64,000 nt of DNA, taken from contig NC_088932.1 of assembly GCF_038396675.1 (NCBI RefSeq), positions 22,582,501 through 22,646,500 of the forward strand. Reading direction: 5' to 3'. Position numbers and translations under genes: made by a program. The notes beneath the pieces are model-generated. The model did no database searches. It had not been told where the DNA came from and saw nothing but the letters and a program-made list of their open reading frames with translations. Below, one piece after another: positions 61,244-64,000 of the stretch (position 1 is its first letter; every line of letters begins with the position of its first letter). The stretch is from Hydra vulgaris (Eukaryota; Cnidaria; Hydrozoa; Anthoathecata; Hydridae).

Positions 61244-61850
61244 GAGGAGAGTGGGGAGAAGTGGGACGTGGGAGAAGTGGGACAGCCTGAAATTTCTAAT
61301 TAGGAGTAGCGCCTAAATACTGTTATTTAATGTAAACAATTAAATGTCTTCCTTTCTATTTATCAAAAATTACTTTGTTTCCCCGCGTGCGCTAAAAGCC
61401 CTAATTTTGAAATGTACCTCAGAAAAGTGTTTACATTAAGGTGAAGTGGAACAGAAAAAAAAATATTAATGCCCCGCTTCTTCCCGTCGCCATTTGATTA
61501 TTTCGATTGGTGAAAGCTGTTAAACATTTTTATGTCGATTAGGTGACTTTATGACTTTATGAGTTTTTATTTATTAATTTGTGTTAAAACGTTGTTTTAA
61601 ATTATACTTACACTTGTCCCACTTTACACTTTACTTACACTTGTCCCTTTTTACCCCAATGGCACGGTTACTCTAAAAGCAAAAATTTATATACTTAGTT
61701 ATATTATAGAAACCTAAGGGGGTTGAATTGGTGCTTAAAAAGAAGGTTTATTCGTAAAAACTTGTTTGGTTTCGTTTTTGCATCAAATAAAAAAGATATT
61801 GCGATTACCCTAAAAATTTAAAAAGTGTTCCACTTCTCTCCACTCTCCCT
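61244..61850. mobile_element. non-coding TA-flanked transposon, 607 bp
   Basis: TIRs gaggagagtggggagaagtg and (inverted) agggagagtggagagaagtg, each continuing for four more bases, with TA outside both ends (61242-61243, 61851-61852). The gtgggac/gtcccac words recur inside. Likely moved by a pogo/mariner-type transposase. Confidence 0.75.
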
Positions 61851-61859
61851 TACCAATAA

Positions 61860-63180
61860 AAGAGGTTCTCAAGGAAAAAAAAACCATTTACCTTATTTAT
61901 TTATGCGTAACTAAGGTAGGTTAAGTAATATAGGTATCCATATACGGATATAAATAAGTTTAACGGATTTTTTTTATTTTTTTTAATTTTTGTTTTAGGC
62001 GCCCCAAGAAGACCTAGTCATCCTAAACTCTTGAAGACCAACTTCTTTATTGGAGTAATTTCTTTTTTTAAATGTGATCTAGAGACCCCCAGCACTCTAA
62101 AACTGATTTAATTTCTTCTCTACTATGATTTTTAAGCTTAACATAATAATTTTAACACGAAAATGGCAACATTTTACCATTCAAATATTAGTAGAAATAA
62201 AAAAATCATATAAAAAAAAAATATGGAGCCAATAAGACAATTTTACAACATTTTCTCAACAGTATATCTTAGTCCACCGACATCATATATTGAAACAAAA
62301 AGAAAAAATATATTTCTTTTTTATGCTTGCTTTTTTTCAAAGTTTTTTTTTTAAATCTCTTTTTTAACACTTACCTTCACAAATGCATAAAAAAGTAGGC
62401 CGCACATGTGGTCTACTTTAAATTTCACCCTTATATATAGATACAAATTTACAACTAAATATTCCAAGCTCAGCTGAGCGCAGTTTTTGTTAGGCTTTTT
62501 ACTATAAAATGATATCCAATCGTAAAGTTTGCTTTAAAAAACTGAAGAAGACGCATAAAGAACGGTTTAAAATTATGTAACGTTCTTCGACGACTAAGCG
62601 ATTTTAGTTAAACAGTTTTTTTATTTTTTATTTTTATTAGTAATTATTTTTGTTATGTTTGGGCGGTTTTTTAATGCACATTTTGGTGAATTGTTGCATT
62701 GTGTTAAGTTTATGTGAACATATGCAAAAACGATTTATGGAAGTAAAAGATTTATTACTTTTATTTATGTATGCTAAAGTTTTTATTTACTTAAAAAGGA
62801 GAGTTTAGTTAAGTAAAGAGAAATTAGTTTATTTACGAGAAAAAAGGATTTTTAATTTCTCATTGCACAGTGATCGGGAATAACTTTAGATTAGGTAAAA
62901 ACTAACTTTTTTGAAAATATTTAGTCAAAATTGCTGAAAATTCGCTCTATGATGTAAAAATGGTAGACAAGAAAATTCAAATTATTAAAAAATCTTTAAA
63001 ATAGGATCAAATGTGGTCAGGGGAGGGAGGATTAAGAAAATAAAATATATATAAAAGAAAAATATAATCAAAAAGTAAATTTTGAAGTAACTCATTTCTA
63101 TCAATCAAAATTATGCACTTAATAACTAAGCAAAGTAAATGTTTAGTAAACTTTATATTATTTTTATGCAATATTATATT
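61860..63180. other. intergenic with SINE tail
   Basis: No gene. Besides the SINE tail at 61992, there is a near-palindrome aaagtaggccgcacatgtgg at 62390. Confidence 0.5.
61992..62030 (-). repeat. SINE 3' tail fragment
   Basis: On the minus strand, gatgactaggtcttcttggg and gcgcctaaaac, followed by an A-rich tail; same 3' end as the SINE at 43473. Confidence 0.55.
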
Positions 63181-63186
63181 GCAATA

Positions 63187-63467
<281 letters not shown>

Positions 63468-63482
63468 AATATTAGTTCAAAA

Positions 63483-63752
63483 ACATCAATGACAAACATT
63501 TTTATAAGTTCCTTATTTTCGACACCAATGACTTTTACCCTTCTATTAATGAAAAGCTACTTATCGACTCTATAAACTTTGCAGAACTATACGTTTCCAT
63601 TGATGCTGATCATAAAACTTTAATTCTCCACGCGCGTAAGTCTTTATTATTTACCAATGATCAAGTTTGGATTAAAAAATTGAGTGGTTTGTTTGATGTT
63701 ACCATGGGTGCATTTGATGGAAAGGAAGTGTACAAGTCTTTTTTTTATTTTT
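63483..63752 (+). pseudogene. reverse-transcriptase fragment
   Basis: In the frame starting at 63483: [37 protein letters not shown] and [26 protein letters not shown] fits reverse-transcriptase motif A, with catalytic Asp positions, and the VTMGAFDG block is shared by a family of cnidarian and fish RT proteins I recall. It is neither CR1 nor gypsy in style. The copy is a short fragment ended by an A/T-run at 63738; clade unknown. Confidence 0.5.
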
Positions 63753-63779
63753 ATTTACACTTTGCCAATAAAAAAAAAT

Positions 63780-64000
63780 TTACAGTCGTAACTTATAAAA
63801 AAATAACTACATGACCGGGACTAGAAGAAGACAAATTTAGTCTTATCATTAAGCCCCAAAAAATGCGTCATTACTAGACAAAATATAGTTTGACAATAAA
63901 ATATAGCTTCAATGTATATATCTCTGATATATATTATAAAATTAAATCTAAATATATCGCATATCGTTTAAAATTCATAGTTTTTCAATTTCAATTTCAA
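63780..64000. other. AT-rich end of window
   Basis: No recognisable feature. Confidence 0.5.

Overview
This is 64 kb of AT-rich, intron-bearing eukaryotic DNA crowded with transposons. The mixture fits a Hydra-type cnidarian: hAT, pogo/Tigger, P-element, Kolobok, Tc1 and several unnamed DNA transposons, CR1/L2-like LINEs, tRNA-derived SINEs, many MITEs, and long (TA)n tracts. There are no bacterial features such as operons, Shine-Dalgarno sites or CRISPR. The species is inferred from sequence character only.

The only probable host genes are two intact, single-exon paralogues of the two-repeat TMEM175 family of endolysosomal cation channels (7665-9245 and 19996-21606, both +). Each has a pyrimidine-rich splice acceptor just upstream of the ATG. 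This fits either a 5' UTR intron or spliced-leader trans-splicing. Between them lies a 555-aa open frame that looks like an uncommon DDE transposase, embedded in seven copies of a 16-bp motif.

Layout. 1-1790: LINE relic (-). 2040-3700: pogo/Tigger relic (-). 3984-4075: BED-finger exon (-). 4371-6590: hAT relic. 7.6-21.6 kb: TMEM175 pair with the HGKG transposase between. 22.3-23.4 kb: MITE plus a RAG1 N-terminus-like relic (-). 23.95-29.35 kb: decayed multi-exon transposase (+), split by a Kolobok copy at a TTAA site and by a hAT MITE. 30-35 kb: MITEs, SINE, fold-back element and LINE tail. 36.0-38.0 kb: P-element relic (+). 39.0-41.3 kb: unclassified transposon relic (-). 42-44.8 kb: tandem repeats, a 259-bp hairpin, a MITE, SINE tail and (ACAT)n. 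44.9-48.7 kb: element with ~290-bp TIRs. 48.7-50.5 kb: Tc1 copy with a heat-shock-element-like promoter array. 51.4-57.2 kb: unclassified 5.8-kb element with ~650-bp, nearly identical TIRs and a four-exon gene. 57-64 kb: MITEs, LINE tail and a reverse-transcriptase relic.

The points most worth a second look are the RAG1 N-terminus-like and GGGSFK-type transposase relics lying head to head, the young long-TIR element at 51.4-57.2 kb, the HGKG transposase with its repeat array, and the Tc1 copy with an HSE-TATA promoter layout. All family names come from motif recognition by eye; no database search was run.
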